A model generated the notes under the pieces. The model worked only from the letters and a program-made list of their open reading frames with translations. It was not told the DNA's origin and searched no databases. DNA of 64,000 nucleotides. Source: Sphingomonas sp. GTDB taxonomy: Bacteria > Pseudomonadota > Alphaproteobacteria > Sphingomonadales > Sphingomonadaceae. The translations under genes and the position numbers were made by a program. Shown here in pieces: positions 46,262 to 54,924 of the stretch. How positions within the stretch are numbered: the first letter of the stretch is position 1; the number at the start of each line of letters is the position of its first letter. The stretch lies in assembly GCF_017304615.1 (NCBI RefSeq), contig NZ_JAFKLZ010000002.1:682001-746000 (forward strand), given 5' to 3'.

Positions 46262-47085
46262 GACGTCAGCAGGCTGCGCAATTCGTCGTCGCGGTCGCGC
46301 GGCGGGGCCCGGCCGAAGAACATCTCGAACGCCAGTGCCGCCTGGCCGATCAGCATTTCCAGCCCGTCGACCGTATCGAGATCGCGCGCCCGCGCTGCCT
46401 TGATCAAAGCTGTTTCCAGCGGTGCGTATACAATGTCATAGACTATTGCATCGTCGGGCAGCGCCGACAGATCGAGGTCGAGCGGCGGCTGGCCGGTCAT
46501 GCCGAGCGATGTCGCATTCACCAGCAGCGCGGCCGAGGGAATCGGTGCATCGAGTTTCAGCGCATCGCCCTTCAGCCCGAAGCTCGCGAGCAACGCCGCG
46601 CCCTTCAACGGATTGCGGTTGAGCAAGGTCACGCGCCCCACGCCGACACGCGATAGCGCGAACAGGATCGCCCGCGCCGCCCCGCCCGCTCCGATCACCA
46701 CAACCGGCTGACCCGCCAGGTCCATCCCCGAAATCGGCGCATAGAATCCCGCCGCATCGGTGTTGGTGCCGACGATCGCGTCGCCGTCTCGGAACACGGT
46801 GTTGATCGCACCGATCGACGCGCGGACGTCCCCGCGATCCTCAACGAAATCGAGCGCGGCTTCCTTGTGCGGGATCGTGATGTTGCAGCCGAGCCAGTCG
46901 GGATCCGCTCGCCGATCGGCGAAATAATCGCCCAGTCCCGCCGCCGCGACCTGCGTCTTGTGATACGCCGCTTCGAACCCGAGCGCAGTCAGCCAGAAAC
47001 CATGGATCACCGGCGATTTCGAATGCGCGATCGGATTGCCGATCACCTCCGCATACGCCCGCCCTGAGCCTTGTCGAAGGGTCAT
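46258..47085 (-). CDS. aroE: Shikimate dehydrogenase
   Basis: This encodes 275 residues. NPIAHSKSPVIHGFWL, the substrate-binding lysine in NITIPHKEAA, the NADP loop VVIGAGGAARAILFAL and NATSLGM identify AroE. The enzyme reduces 3-dehydroshikimate. The first nine residues, TLRQGSGR, are encoded by a REP-like repeat, while family members usually begin at the equivalent of RAYAEVIG. The ATG overlaps the maf stop. Confidence 0.95.
   Translation of the reverse strand: MTLRQGSGRAYAEVIGNPIAHSKSPVIHGFWLTALGFEAAYHKTQVAAAGLGDYFADRRADPDWLGCNITIPHKEAALDFVEDRGDVRASIGAINTVFRDGDAIVGTNTDAAGFYAPISGMDLAGQPVVVIGAGGAARAILFALSRVGVGRVTLLNRNPLKGAALLASFGLKGDALKLDAPIPSAALLVNATSLGMTGQPPLDLDLSALPDDAIVYDIVYAPLETALIKAARARDLDTVDGLEMLIGQAALAFEMFFGRAPPRDRDDELRSLLTS
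47062..47081. repeat. REP-like element inside the start of aroE
   Basis: Read leftward this is CCCTTCGACAAGGCTCAGGG, a form of the CCCTTCGACAAG-CTCAGGG extragenic palindrome common in sphingomonads and xanthomonads. It lies immediately after the aroE start codon and encodes part of the N-terminus. Confidence 0.65.
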
Positions 47086-47672
47086 GACGCCAATTCCCCC
47101 CGAACCCGCAGATAGTCGAGCACCGGGAGCAACGGCATGCCCAGCACGGTAAAGTGGTTGCCGTCGATGCGGCTGAACAATTGCACCCCCGGCCCCTCGA
47201 TCCGAAAGCATCCAACGCAGCCCGCGATCGCCGGCCACTCCGCGTCGAGATACCCCTCGATGAAATCCTCGGACAACGGTCGCACATACAGTCGCGCGCG
47301 CTCGACATGCCGCCACACCGGGCGCCCGGCCTCCGCGATCACAGCGGCGCTCCACAGATCGTGCGTGCCGCCCGCCATGGCGCGCAAATGATGCGCGGCG
47401 TCCTTACGACTCACCGGCTTGTCGAGCAAGGTCCCGTCCGCCAGCGCGACGATCGAATCGCTGCCTAGGGCCAGCGCGGCCGGGTACGCCTGCGATACCT
47501 TGATCGCCTTCAGTTCGGCGAGCGCATCGGCAATGTCGCGCGGCGGCTGGCCGGCCATCGCCGCCTTGACGCCATCTTCATCGACGCGCGCCGGTTCCGC
47601 GACATAGGCGACCCCCGCCGCGTCGAGCATCGCCCGGCGGGAGGTGCTTTGCGAGGCGAGGATCAGCGTCAT
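47082..47672 (-). CDS. maf: Maf-family nucleotide pyrophosphatase
   Basis: This encodes 196 residues. LILASQSTSRRAML at the start, LGSDSIVALADG and DKPVSRKDAAHHLRAMAGGTHDLWSAA are Maf signatures. The Maf family hydrolyses non-canonical or modified nucleoside triphosphates. The ATG overlaps the ppsR stop and the stop overlaps aroE. Confidence 0.93.
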   Translation of the reverse strand: MTLILASQSTSRRAMLDAAGVAYVAEPARVDEDGVKAAMAGQPPRDIADALAELKAIKVSQAYPAALALGSDSIVALADGTLLDKPVSRKDAAHHLRAMAGGTHDLWSAAVIAEAGRPVWRHVERARLYVRPLSEDFIEGYLDAEWPAIAGCVGCFRIEGPGVQLFSRIDGNHFTVLGMPLLPVLDYLRVRGELAS

Positions 47673-48481
47673 TCGCCCCCGCCCTGGTCGTTGACCAAAG
47701 CGATGATCGCCGCGGCGGTTTCCTCGATCGACCGCCGCGTCACATCGATCACCGGCCAGCCATTGTCGGCGAACATCCGCCGCGCATAGGCGACTTCGCG
47801 CGTCACTGCTTCCTGATCGACATAGGCCGTTTCGGGGTTTTGATTGAGCGACAGCAACCGGTTGCGCCGTACCTGGATCAGCCGGTCGGCGCTCGTGGTC
47901 AGCCCCACGACCAGCGGATTCCTCAGGTTGAAAAGCTTGTCCGGGGGCGGCGATTCGGGAACGATCGGGATGTTCGCGGTCTTGTATCCGCGGTTTGCGA
48001 GATAGATGCTGGTCGGTGTCTTCGACGTGCGCGACACGCCGGCGAGCACGATGTCGGCTTCCTCCCAATTCTCCCAATTGACGCCGTCGTCATGCGCGAT
48101 GGTGAACTGGATCGCATCGACGCGCTGGAAATAGGCGGCGTCGAGCACGTGTTGCCGTCCGGGGCGTGCCTTGGCCTGCTGGCCGAGCAAGTTGCTCAGC
48201 GCGTCGTTGACGGGATCGAGCGGTGCCACCGCCGGCAGGCCGAGCGCGCGGCACCGCGTCTCGAGCGCCCGCCGCATCTCGCTCGACACGAGCGTGAACA
48301 GCACGAGGCCCGGATTGTGCGCGATCTCCTGCAGGATACGCTCGAGATGCGCTTCGCTGCGCACCATCGGCCAGAAATGACGGATCGTCTCGACATCGTC
48401 GAACTGCGCCAGCGCGGCCTTGGCGATATTCTCCAGCGTCTCGCCGGTGGAGTCCGACAAGAGGTGCAAATGGAGCCTCAC
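47669..48481 (-). CDS. ppsR: Pyruvate phosphate dikinase / PEP synthase regulatory protein
   Basis: This encodes 270 residues from a GTG at 48481. LHLLSDSTGETLENIAKAAL, ADIVLAGVSRTSKTPTSIYLANRGYKTANIPIVP and the P-loop-like segment are characteristic of the DUF299 family, which phosphorylates and dephosphorylates a threonine of PPDK or PpsA. It is the leftmost gene flanking the putative origin, as in other alphaproteobacteria. Confidence 0.93.
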   Translation of the reverse strand: MRLHLHLLSDSTGETLENIAKAALAQFDDVETIRHFWPMVRSEAHLERILQEIAHNPGLVLFTLVSSEMRRALETRCRALGLPAVAPLDPVNDALSNLLGQQAKARPGRQHVLDAAYFQRVDAIQFTIAHDDGVNWENWEEADIVLAGVSRTSKTPTSIYLANRGYKTANIPIVPESPPPDKLFNLRNPLVVGLTTSADRLIQVRRNRLLSLNQNPETAYVDQEAVTREVAYARRMFADNGWPVIDVTRRSIEETAAAIIALVNDQGGGE

Positions 48482-48767
48482 GAGCAGCGATCCGAAAAGC
48501 CTGTGGAGAACATCGGCAAAACCGCTAGCGCAACCTGGCCCGTCGGCCAAGCGATGCGGGGCGGTGGAAAAAGCCGCGCGTCATCCACACCTGCGCCAAC
48601 AGCGAATTGTTCGCCGCACAGGCTGTGAATAACGGGGACGGCACACGCGAATCCCAGCGTTTATGCGGGTCCGAACGCGTCAAGCTGTTGGCATTTGCGG
48701 GACAGAAGCCTAACCCCCGGCATCCACGCGCCAACAAGAACAACAACCTTCTTATCTATATATCTAT
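48482..48767. other. Probable chromosomal replication origin (oriC)
   Basis: This 286-base gap lies between divergent ppsR and hemE, the origin position in Caulobacter. DnaA-box-like 9-mers are visible: TTATTCACA read leftward at 48624-48632 (fits TTATNCACA), TCATCCACA at 48581-48589 and TTCTCCACA leftward at 48502-48510 (one mismatch each). An AT-rich tract at 48735-48770 (CTTATCTATATATCTATATG) next to hemE could be the unwinding element. All genes for 7 kb leftward read left and for 4 kb rightward read right. No CtrA-type TTAA-N7-TTAA site is seen. Confidence 0.75.
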
Positions 48768-49817
48768 ATGACTCTTGAATCGGGCCAGGTTGGGGAAAAA
48801 CCCCTGCTCGCGACGCTACGCGGCGAACGACGGGATGTGCCGCCGGTTTGGTTGATGCGTCAGGCGGGGCGGTATCTGCCCGAGTATCGCGCCTTGCGGG
48901 AGAAGAAGGGCGGGTTCCTCGCGCTCGCACTTGATCCCGAAGCGGCGTGCGAGATCACCCTTCAGCCGGTCCGCCGGTTCGGGATGGATGGCGCGATCCT
49001 GTTTTCCGATATCCTGACGGTGCCGATGGCGCTGGGCCAGAATTTGACTTTTGGCCCCGGCGAGGGACCACGGCTGACCCCCAAGGCCGACAATTGGGAC
49101 GCGATCGAGCGATTGCATGTGCCCGATCACGATAAGCTTCAGCCGATCTACGAGACGGTCAGGCGCGTCGTCGCCGCGTTGCCGCCATCCACGACAATGC
49201 TCGGCTTTGCGGGCAGTCCCTGGACGGTGGCGACCTATATGATCGCCGGCGCGGGATCGAAGGACCAGGTCGAGGCGCGCACGTTGGGCTATGCCGATCC
49301 GGGCGCAATGGTGGCGTTGATTGATCGGATCGTCGACCTGACGGTGGATTATCTGTCGAACCAATACGACGCCGGGGTGGAAGCGGTGCAATTGTTCGAC
49401 AGCTGGGCCGGTAGCCTGTCTCCGGCGCAATTCGAGCAATGGGTGATCGAACCCACCGAACGTATTACCAAGCGCCTGCACGAACGTTGTCCGGGCCTGA
49501 TCGTGATCGGTTTTCCCAAAGGAGCTGGTGGCAAGCTTGCCGCCTACGCCCGCGAAACGGGCATCGATGCAATCGGGCTGGACGAGACGGTGGATCCCGT
49601 CTGGGCCAATGATGTGTTGCCGGAAGGGCTGCCGGTCCAGGGCAACCTTGATCCGCTCGCATTGATGGCTGGCGGCCACGCCATGACGTCAGCTGCCGAG
49701 CATGTGCTTGCCGTGTTCGCCGATCGCCCGCATGTTTTCAATCTCGGCCACGGTATCGGGCAGTTCACGCCGATCGCGCATGTCGAGCAATTACTGGCTC
49801 TGGTAAGGAACAGATGA
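48768..49817 (+). CDS. hemE: Uroporphyrinogen decarboxylase
   Basis: This encodes 349 residues. PPVWLMRQAGRYLPEYRALREKKGGFL, FSDILTVPMALG and FAGSPWTVATYMI are hallmark segments of HemE, which converts uroporphyrinogen III to coproporphyrinogen III. The gene abuts the putative origin and starts within its AT-rich tract. It overlaps hemJ by 4 bases. Confidence 0.98.
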   Translation: MTLESGQVGEKPLLATLRGERRDVPPVWLMRQAGRYLPEYRALREKKGGFLALALDPEAACEITLQPVRRFGMDGAILFSDILTVPMALGQNLTFGPGEGPRLTPKADNWDAIERLHVPDHDKLQPIYETVRRVVAALPPSTTMLGFAGSPWTVATYMIAGAGSKDQVEARTLGYADPGAMVALIDRIVDLTVDYLSNQYDAGVEAVQLFDSWAGSLSPAQFEQWVIEPTERITKRLHERCPGLIVIGFPKGAGGKLAAYARETGIDAIGLDETVDPVWANDVLPEGLPVQGNLDPLALMAGGHAMTSAAEHVLAVFADRPHVFNLGHGIGQFTPIAHVEQLLALVRNR

Positions 49818-50254
49818 TGGAATTCCTCGCCTCGATCTATCTTTGGCTGAAGGCGGCGCATGTCATCTTCGTGATCTTCTGGATGGCGGGACTGTTCATG
49901 CTGCCGCGCTACCTCGTCCATCACCAGGAATCGCTCGGCACGCATGAGGCGGACAAGTGGATGGAGCGCGAGACCAAGCTGCGCCGTATAATCCTGACGC
50001 CGTCGATGATCCTGGTGTGGGTCTTCGGGCTCGTGATCGCGACCGTGGGCCAGCATTGGCAGGAAGGCTGGCTCCATGCCAAGCTGCTGCTCGTCATCCT
50101 GATGAGCGGCTACCATGGCTGGATGGTCAGTTATGCGAAGAAGCTTGCGGGCGGAACCACGACGCTCACGTCGAAGCAGTTGCGCATGGTCAACGAGCTG
50201 CCTGCATTGTTCGTCGCGCTGATTGTCATCCTCGTGGTGGTGAAACCCTTCTGA
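49814..50254 (+). CDS. hemJ: Protoporphyrinogen oxidase HemJ
   Basis: This encodes 146 residues with four membrane helices. YLWLKAAHVIFVIFWMAGLFMLPRYLVHH, with a conserved histidine and arginine, and LLVILMSGYHGWMVSYAKKL match HemJ, the heme-b protein that oxidises protoporphyrinogen IX in most alphaproteobacteria. The overlap with hemE (another tetrapyrrole gene) supports the call. Confidence 0.92.
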   Translation: MMEFLASIYLWLKAAHVIFVIFWMAGLFMLPRYLVHHQESLGTHEADKWMERETKLRRIILTPSMILVWVFGLVIATVGQHWQEGWLHAKLLLVILMSGYHGWMVSYAKKLAGGTTTLTSKQLRMVNELPALFVALIVILVVVKPF

Positions 50255-50405
50255 CCGCCTTGACTTGACCTCGCGCCGTCCATAAATCCTGTCGGCGAGC
50301 GGCGCCCTCCTGGCGTGCGTTCAGCCTCTCTCCTCCAGCATTGTCGCGTTCCTTCGCAGACAGATGCTCGAAACCTCCCCCTTAAGACCCGCGGACACGC
50401 CCGAA

Positions 50406-51662
50406 ATGCATCTCAAAGACCTCAAGAAGAAACCCCCCGCCGAACTGGTCGCGATGGCCGAGGAACTGGGCGTCGAGAGTGCATCGACGCTCCGCAAGCA
50501 GGATCTGCTGTTCGCGATCCTGAAGGAACAGGCGGAGAATGGCGACCAGATCATGGGCCTCGGCACGATCGAGGTACTGCCCGACGGGTTCGGCTTCCTG
50601 CGCAGCCCGGAAGCGAACTACCTCGCGGGTCCCGACGACATCTACATCTCGCCCAACCAGGTCCGCAAATTCGGCCTGCGCACCGGTGACACGGTCGAGG
50701 GCGAGATCCGCGCGCCCAAGGACGGTGAGCGCTATTTCGCGCTGACCAAGCTGACCAGCGTCAATTTCGACGACCCCGACGTGGTCCGCCACCGCGTCAA
50801 TTTCGACAACCTCACCCCGCTCTATCCCGAGCAGAAGCTCACGCTCGACGCGATCGATCCGACGATCAAGGACAAGTCGGCGCGGGTCATCGACATCGTC
50901 TCGCCGCAGGGCAAGGGCCAGCGCACGCTGATCGTCGCGCCGCCGCGCGTCGGCAAGACGGTGATGCTGCAGAACATCGCCAAGGCGATCACCGACAACC
51001 ATCCCGAAGTCTTCCTGATCGTGCTCCTGATCGACGAGCGGCCGGAAGAAGTCACCGACATGCAGCGTTCGGTGAAGGGCGAGGTCGTCAGCTCGACCTT
51101 TGACGAGCCCGCCACGCGCCACGTCCAGGTCGCCGAAATGGTGATCGAAAAGGCCAAGCGGCTGGTCGAGCACAAGAAGGATGTCGTGATCCTGCTCGAC
51201 TCGATCACGCGCCTCGGTCGCGCCTACAACACCGTGGTACCGAGTTCTGGCAAGGTGCTGACCGGCGGTGTCGACGCGAACGCGCTGCAGCGCCCGAAGC
51301 GCTTCTTCGGCGCGGCGCGCAACATCGAGGAAGGCGGTTCGTTGTCGATCATCGCGACGGCGTTGATCGATACCGGCAGCCGCATGGACGAAGTCATCTT
51401 CGAAGAGTTCAAGGGCACGGGCAACTCCGAAATCGTCCTCGACCGCAAGGTCGCCGACAAGCGCATCTTCCCGGCGCTCGATGTCGGCAAGTCGGGCACG
51501 CGGAAGGAAGAGTTGCTGGTCGATCAGTCCAAGCTGTCGAAAATGTGGGTGCTCCGCCGCATCCTGATGCAGATGGGCACGATCGACGCGATGGAATTCC
51601 TGCTCGACAAGATGAAGAATTCGAAGACGAACGAGGATTTCTTCGACAGCATGAATCAGTGA
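50406..51662 (+). CDS. rho: Transcription termination factor Rho
   Basis: This encodes 418 residues from the ATG at 50406 ([24 protein letters not shown] is the usual start; an in-frame ATG at 50364 would add 14 residues). An RNA-binding cold-shock-like domain ([25 protein letters not shown]) precedes the ATPase with Walker [15 protein letters not shown] (Lys184) and RPEEVTDM. Length matches E. coli Rho. An intrinsic terminator follows. Confidence 0.98.
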   Translation: MHLKDLKKKPPAELVAMAEELGVESASTLRKQDLLFAILKEQAENGDQIMGLGTIEVLPDGFGFLRSPEANYLAGPDDIYISPNQVRKFGLRTGDTVEGEIRAPKDGERYFALTKLTSVNFDDPDVVRHRVNFDNLTPLYPEQKLTLDAIDPTIKDKSARVIDIVSPQGKGQRTLIVAPPRVGKTVMLQNIAKAITDNHPEVFLIVLLIDERPEEVTDMQRSVKGEVVSSTFDEPATRHVQVAEMVIEKAKRLVEHKKDVVILLDSITRLGRAYNTVVPSSGKVLTGGVDANALQRPKRFFGAARNIEEGGSLSIIATALIDTGSRMDEVIFEEFKGTGNSEIVLDRKVADKRIFPALDVGKSGTRKEELLVDQSKLSKMWVLRRILMQMGTIDAMEFLLDKMKNSKTNEDFFDSMNQ

Positions 51663-51731
51663 ACGGGCCGGATTAGCGATAGCTAATCCGAACCTCGGGC
51701 CTGATCGGCCGGCGGGCTGACAGACCGGCCG

Positions 51732-51760
51732 ACGGCGCAGATTAACTCCGCGCCGTTTTT
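51732..51760 (+). terminator. Intrinsic terminator after rho
   Basis: ACGGCGC at 51732-51738 pairs with GCGCCGT at 51750-51756, followed by TTTTT to 51760. Upstream of it is another perfect hairpin, GGATTAGC/GCTAATCC at 51670-51689, of unknown role. Confidence 0.85.
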
Positions 51761-51810
51761 GTCTGGCTCGACCTCCGACCCGCTAACTCGCCGCCGCAAA
51801 GCCGCGTCGT

Positions 51811-51890
51811 CGGACCTCGCTATGGCGAGGCCGTCCGGTGCGCGCTTGAGCCTCGCTTTAGCTGCGCTAAATCGTTAGGCCGCGCGCACC
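51811..51890 (+). promoter_or_regulatory. Strongly structured 5' leader of the TerC gene
   Basis: Stem A pairs 51811-51820 with 51825-51837 (10 bp with a small bulge). Stem B pairs GGTGCGCGC (51837-51845) with GCGCGCACC (51882-51890) and ends exactly at the base before the ATG. Inside it GCCT/AGGC and TTTAGC/GCTAAA (51857-51871) form nested hairpins. No Shine-Dalgarno sequence is free before the start codon. TerC-family genes are often under yybP-ykoY manganese riboswitches, but I do not see that motif's conserved bases. Confidence 0.55.
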
Positions 51891-52544
51891 ATGTTTGACT
51901 TCGCCGATATCTTCACCCCAGCCGCCCTAGCCGTCCTCGGCCAGGTCATCCTGATCGACCTCACGCTTGCGGGCGACAATGTGGTCGTCCTGGGCACGCT
52001 CGCCGCCGGTTTTCCGCCAGCGCAGCGCAAGAAGATCCTGGCGATCGGCGTGGGCATCGCGATGGTCTTCCTGATCGGCTTCGCGCTGGTCGCAACGCAA
52101 TTGCTCAACATCGTCGGCTTGCTGTTCACCGGCGGCCTGCTCCTGCTGTGGGTGGCGTGGAAGCTGTTCCGCGAGCTCCATCCGGCGACACCACCCGCTC
52201 CCGTCGACGACCCCGACACGCCGGAGATCGAAGGCCCGCCATCGACCCGCAATTTCGGCCGCGCCATCGTTTCGGTCGCGCTCGCCGATCTGTCGATGAG
52301 CCTCGACAACGTGCTGGCCGTGGCCGGCACCGCGCGCGATCACCCCGCGGTGCTGTTCATCGGCCTCGCGCTGTCGGTCACGCTGATGGGCCTCGCCGCG
52401 AACATCGTCGCGCGGTTGATCCAGCGTTTCCACTGGATCGTCTATGTCGGCCTGGCGGTGATCCTCTACGTCGCGGGCAAGATGATCTACGAGGGCTTTA
52501 TTGACCCGCAGATTGGGGTCGGCCGGCTGTTCGGCTGGGCGTGA
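51891..52544 (+). CDS. TerC-family integral membrane protein
   Basis: This encodes 217 residues with about seven membrane helices. The paired acidic motifs LIDLTLAGDNVVVLG near the start and VSVALADLSMSLDNVLAVAG near residue 135 are the TerC/YjbE signature. Members export manganese or act in metal loading of secreted proteins. The charged loop between helices 3 and 4 is Pro-rich. It is preceded by a structured leader. Confidence 0.88.
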   Translation: MFDFADIFTPAALAVLGQVILIDLTLAGDNVVVLGTLAAGFPPAQRKKILAIGVGIAMVFLIGFALVATQLLNIVGLLFTGGLLLLWVAWKLFRELHPATPPAPVDDPDTPEIEGPPSTRNFGRAIVSVALADLSMSLDNVLAVAGTARDHPAVLFIGLALSVTLMGLAANIVARLIQRFHWIVYVGLAVILYVAGKMIYEGFIDPQIGVGRLFGWA

Positions 52545-52585
52545 CTGGCCAGCTATAATGTAAACATCAGAAATATAAAGATAAT

Positions 52586-53284
52586 CTATATATTTTCGCG
52601 GAAAAAGGCCATGGTCCGTTCGTCGGCTAGCGTGGCCGCGTCATCGACGCGGCGCTTGCCGAATTCGGTCGCGAAGCCGTGATCGACTCCTGGATAGTCG
52701 TACAGCGTGACTTTGGGATGGTCGTCCAGCCCGGCATGCATCGCTGCCTGCACCTCCGGGCTGACGAACCCGTCATTGCCAGCGATATGGAGCATCAACG
52801 GCCGTGCGATCGCGTGCTTCTCACCCAGTAACCCGTCGACGCCCACGGCATAATAGCCGACGGCCGCATCCACGTCGGTGCGTGCCGCGGTCATGTAGGC
52901 TAGCCGGCCACCGAGGCAGTAGCCGACTGCGCCGACCTTGCCACCGCCTGTGCGATCGCGCGCCGCGCGAATTGTCGCTTCGATGTCGCGAATGCCCTTG
53001 TCCTGATCGAATTTGCCCATCCAGCCCAGCGCGGCCTGCATCTGGTCGGGAATGTCGGGATCGAGCTCGATGCCCGGCTCTAGCCGCCAGAACAGGTCGG
53101 GCGCGATCGCCAGATAGCCCGCCTCCGCCAGCTGGTCGCACTTGCGCCGGATACCGGCATTCACCCCGAAAATCTCCTGGATGACGACGATCGCCGCGGT
53201 CGCATTGCCGCCGGCCGGCTCGGCGACATAGGCGTCGAACGCGCCATCGTGGTCGAACGTCTCGATCCTGATCGTCGCGGTCAT
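52586..53284 (-). CDS. Dienelactone hydrolase family protein
   Basis: This encodes 232 residues from the ATG at 53284. An alpha/beta-hydrolase fold has the cysteine nucleophile in VGAVGYCLGGRLAYM, an aspartate in AGNDGFVSPE and histidine in YPGVDHGFA, as in dienelactone hydrolases. The N-terminal IVVIQEIFGVNAGIRRKCDQLA holds the conserved Glu. The substrate need not be a dienelactone. No pathway genes surround it. Confidence 0.9.
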   Translation of the reverse strand: MTATIRIETFDHDGAFDAYVAEPAGGNATAAIVVIQEIFGVNAGIRRKCDQLAEAGYLAIAPDLFWRLEPGIELDPDIPDQMQAALGWMGKFDQDKGIRDIEATIRAARDRTGGGKVGAVGYCLGGRLAYMTAARTDVDAAVGYYAVGVDGLLGEKHAIARPLMLHIAGNDGFVSPEVQAAMHAGLDDHPKVTLYDYPGVDHGFATEFGKRRVDDAATLADERTMAFFRENI

Positions 53285-53354
53285 CGTCGCTCTCCTTGCT
53301 AGGCCGTGGGATACGGGGGCATATAGCTGGCGAATAGCAGCGGGAAGGGTCGCG

Positions 53355-53591
53355 ATGAAGATCAATGTCGAGGTGGATTGCACGCCCGAGGAAGCGCGCC
53401 GGGCGATCGGCCTGCCCGATCTGTCGCCGATCCACGACAAATATATCCAGGCGATCATGGGGGCGATGGATGGCTCCGCGGTGAAGCCGGAACTTCTTGA
53501 AAACATGATGAAAAACTGGATGCCAATGGGCGATGCCAGCCTGGCGTTCTGGCGCGGCCTGTTCGATCAGGCGACCGGCAAGAAGGACTGA
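53355..53591 (+). CDS. Small conserved protein, DUF6489-like
   Basis: This encodes 78 residues, acidic and helical, starting MKINVEVDCTPEEARRAIGLPDLSPIHDKY. I associate this start with short alphaproteobacterial proteins labelled DUF6489, some next to phasin-like sequences; that identification is tentative. It precedes mnmE by 17 bases and may share its transcript. Function unknown. Confidence 0.7.
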   Translation: MKINVEVDCTPEEARRAIGLPDLSPIHDKYIQAIMGAMDGSAVKPELLENMMKNWMPMGDASLAFWRGLFDQATGKKD

Positions 53592-53608
53592 CGCCAGTCT
53601 GTCGCCGG

Positions 53609-54889
53609 ATGGATACGATCTATGCCTGTTCGACCGGCGCACCGCCCGCCGCGATTGCGATCGTTCGGATCAGCGGGTCCGAAGCAGTCGTAGCGGCGCG
53701 ATCGCTCGCATGCGACCTTCCCCCGCCGCGCGAGGCGCGCGTGCGCACACTGCGCGATCCAGCGAGCGGCGATCATCTCGACCGCGCGCTGGTTCTGGTC
53801 TTCCCGGGCCCGTCGACCGCAACCGGCGAGGACTTGATCGAGCTGCACTTGCATGGTGGCCGGGCTGTGGTCGCGGCGGTAGAGGCGGCGCTGGCGGGGC
53901 GACCGGGATTGCGGCGCGCCGACCCCGGCGAGTTCACGCGCCGCGCGCTCGCCAACGGACGGATCGATCTGGCGGAAGCGGAAGGGCTCGGCGATCTTCT
54001 GGCGGCCGAAACCGAAATGCAGCGCCGTTCCGCGCTGGCGATGGCCGACGGTGCGCTGTCGCGGCGGATAGCGGGATGGCGAGGGGAATTGCTGGGTCTC
54101 GCCGCGCAGATCGAGGGGTCCCTCGATTTCTCCGACGAAGCGGACGTTCCCGCGGCGTTGCTGGACTCTATCCGCAGTCGCGCGGAGCAGGTCGCGGCGG
54201 AGATGAGGGCGGCGTTGTCCGCGCCCACAGTGGAGCGACTGCGTGACGGTGTGCGCGTGGTGCTGGCCGGGCCGCCCAATAGCGGCAAGTCGACCCTGCT
54301 CAACGCGCTCGCGCGGCGCGAGGCGGCGATCGTTTCGCCGATCGCTGGCACGACGCGGGATCGGATCGAAGTCTCGGTCGCGCGCGTGGGCATCCCCTTC
54401 GTGCTGACCGACACCGCCGGCTTGCGTGCCGACACCAACGACGCGATCGAGCGGATGGGAATCGCGCGCGCGGATGAGGCGATCCGTGGCGCGGACCTGG
54501 TGCTATGGCTCGGCGACGAGTCCCCCCCTGCACCGTCGATGCTGTGGCTTCATGCGCGCGCTGACTTGCCCGGCCGCGCCGAAACCCCGCCTGGGCCGGT
54601 CCTTGCCGTGTCGGCGGAACGCGATGGGTCGGTGGAGGCGCTGTGGGATCTGGTCGTTGGCCGTGCGGGCGCGCTGATTCCCAAGCCGGGCGAGCTCGCG
54701 TTCAACGCCCGGCAGGAGGAGCATTGCCGCGCCGCCGTGACGGCGCTGGCCGACATCGACTCGAGGGACGAACTGGTCGTCGCCGATGCCCTCCGCCGCG
54801 CCAACGCCGCGCTGGCGCAGATCACCGGCGAGGTCGGTGTCGAGGCGATGCTCGACACGCTGTTCGGAAAATTCTGCATCGGAAAGTGA
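53609..54889 (+). CDS. mnmE: tRNA uridine-5-carboxymethylaminomethyl(34) synthesis GTPase
   Basis: This encodes 426 residues. An N-terminal folate-binding domain (DTIYACSTGAPPAAIAIVRISG) is followed by helices and an inserted GTPase with GPPNSGKSTLLN (Lys227) and DTAGLRADTND. It ends in the catalytic FCIGK. With MnmG it modifies wobble uridines in several tRNAs. It heads the mnmE-parS-mnmG-rsmG-parA-parB array. Confidence 0.97.
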   Translation: MDTIYACSTGAPPAAIAIVRISGSEAVVAARSLACDLPPPREARVRTLRDPASGDHLDRALVLVFPGPSTATGEDLIELHLHGGRAVVAAVEAALAGRPGLRRADPGEFTRRALANGRIDLAEAEGLGDLLAAETEMQRRSALAMADGALSRRIAGWRGELLGLAAQIEGSLDFSDEADVPAALLDSIRSRAEQVAAEMRAALSAPTVERLRDGVRVVLAGPPNSGKSTLLNALARREAAIVSPIAGTTRDRIEVSVARVGIPFVLTDTAGLRADTNDAIERMGIARADEAIRGADLVLWLGDESPPAPSMLWLHARADLPGRAETPPGPVLAVSAERDGSVEALWDLVVGRAGALIPKPGELAFNARQEEHCRAAVTALADIDSRDELVVADALRRANAALAQITGEVGVEAMLDTLFGKFCIGK

Positions 54890-54890
54890 G

Positions 54891-54906
54891 TGTTCCACGT
54901 GGAACA
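54891..54906. promoter_or_regulatory. parS: parS centromere site 1
   Basis: TGTTCCACGTGGAACA is a perfect 16-bp palindrome and a close match to the bacterial parS consensus TGTTTCACGTGAAACA. It begins one base after the mnmE stop, in the gap before mnmG. ParB encoded 3.2 kb downstream is the expected binder. Confidence 0.9.
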
Positions 54907-54924
54907 AGCTGCTAACCGCCGCGC

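Noticed and set aside
51780-51890. yybP-ykoY manganese riboswitch before the TerC gene
   Set aside because: The conserved bases of that riboswitch are not seen, so only a structured leader is claimed.
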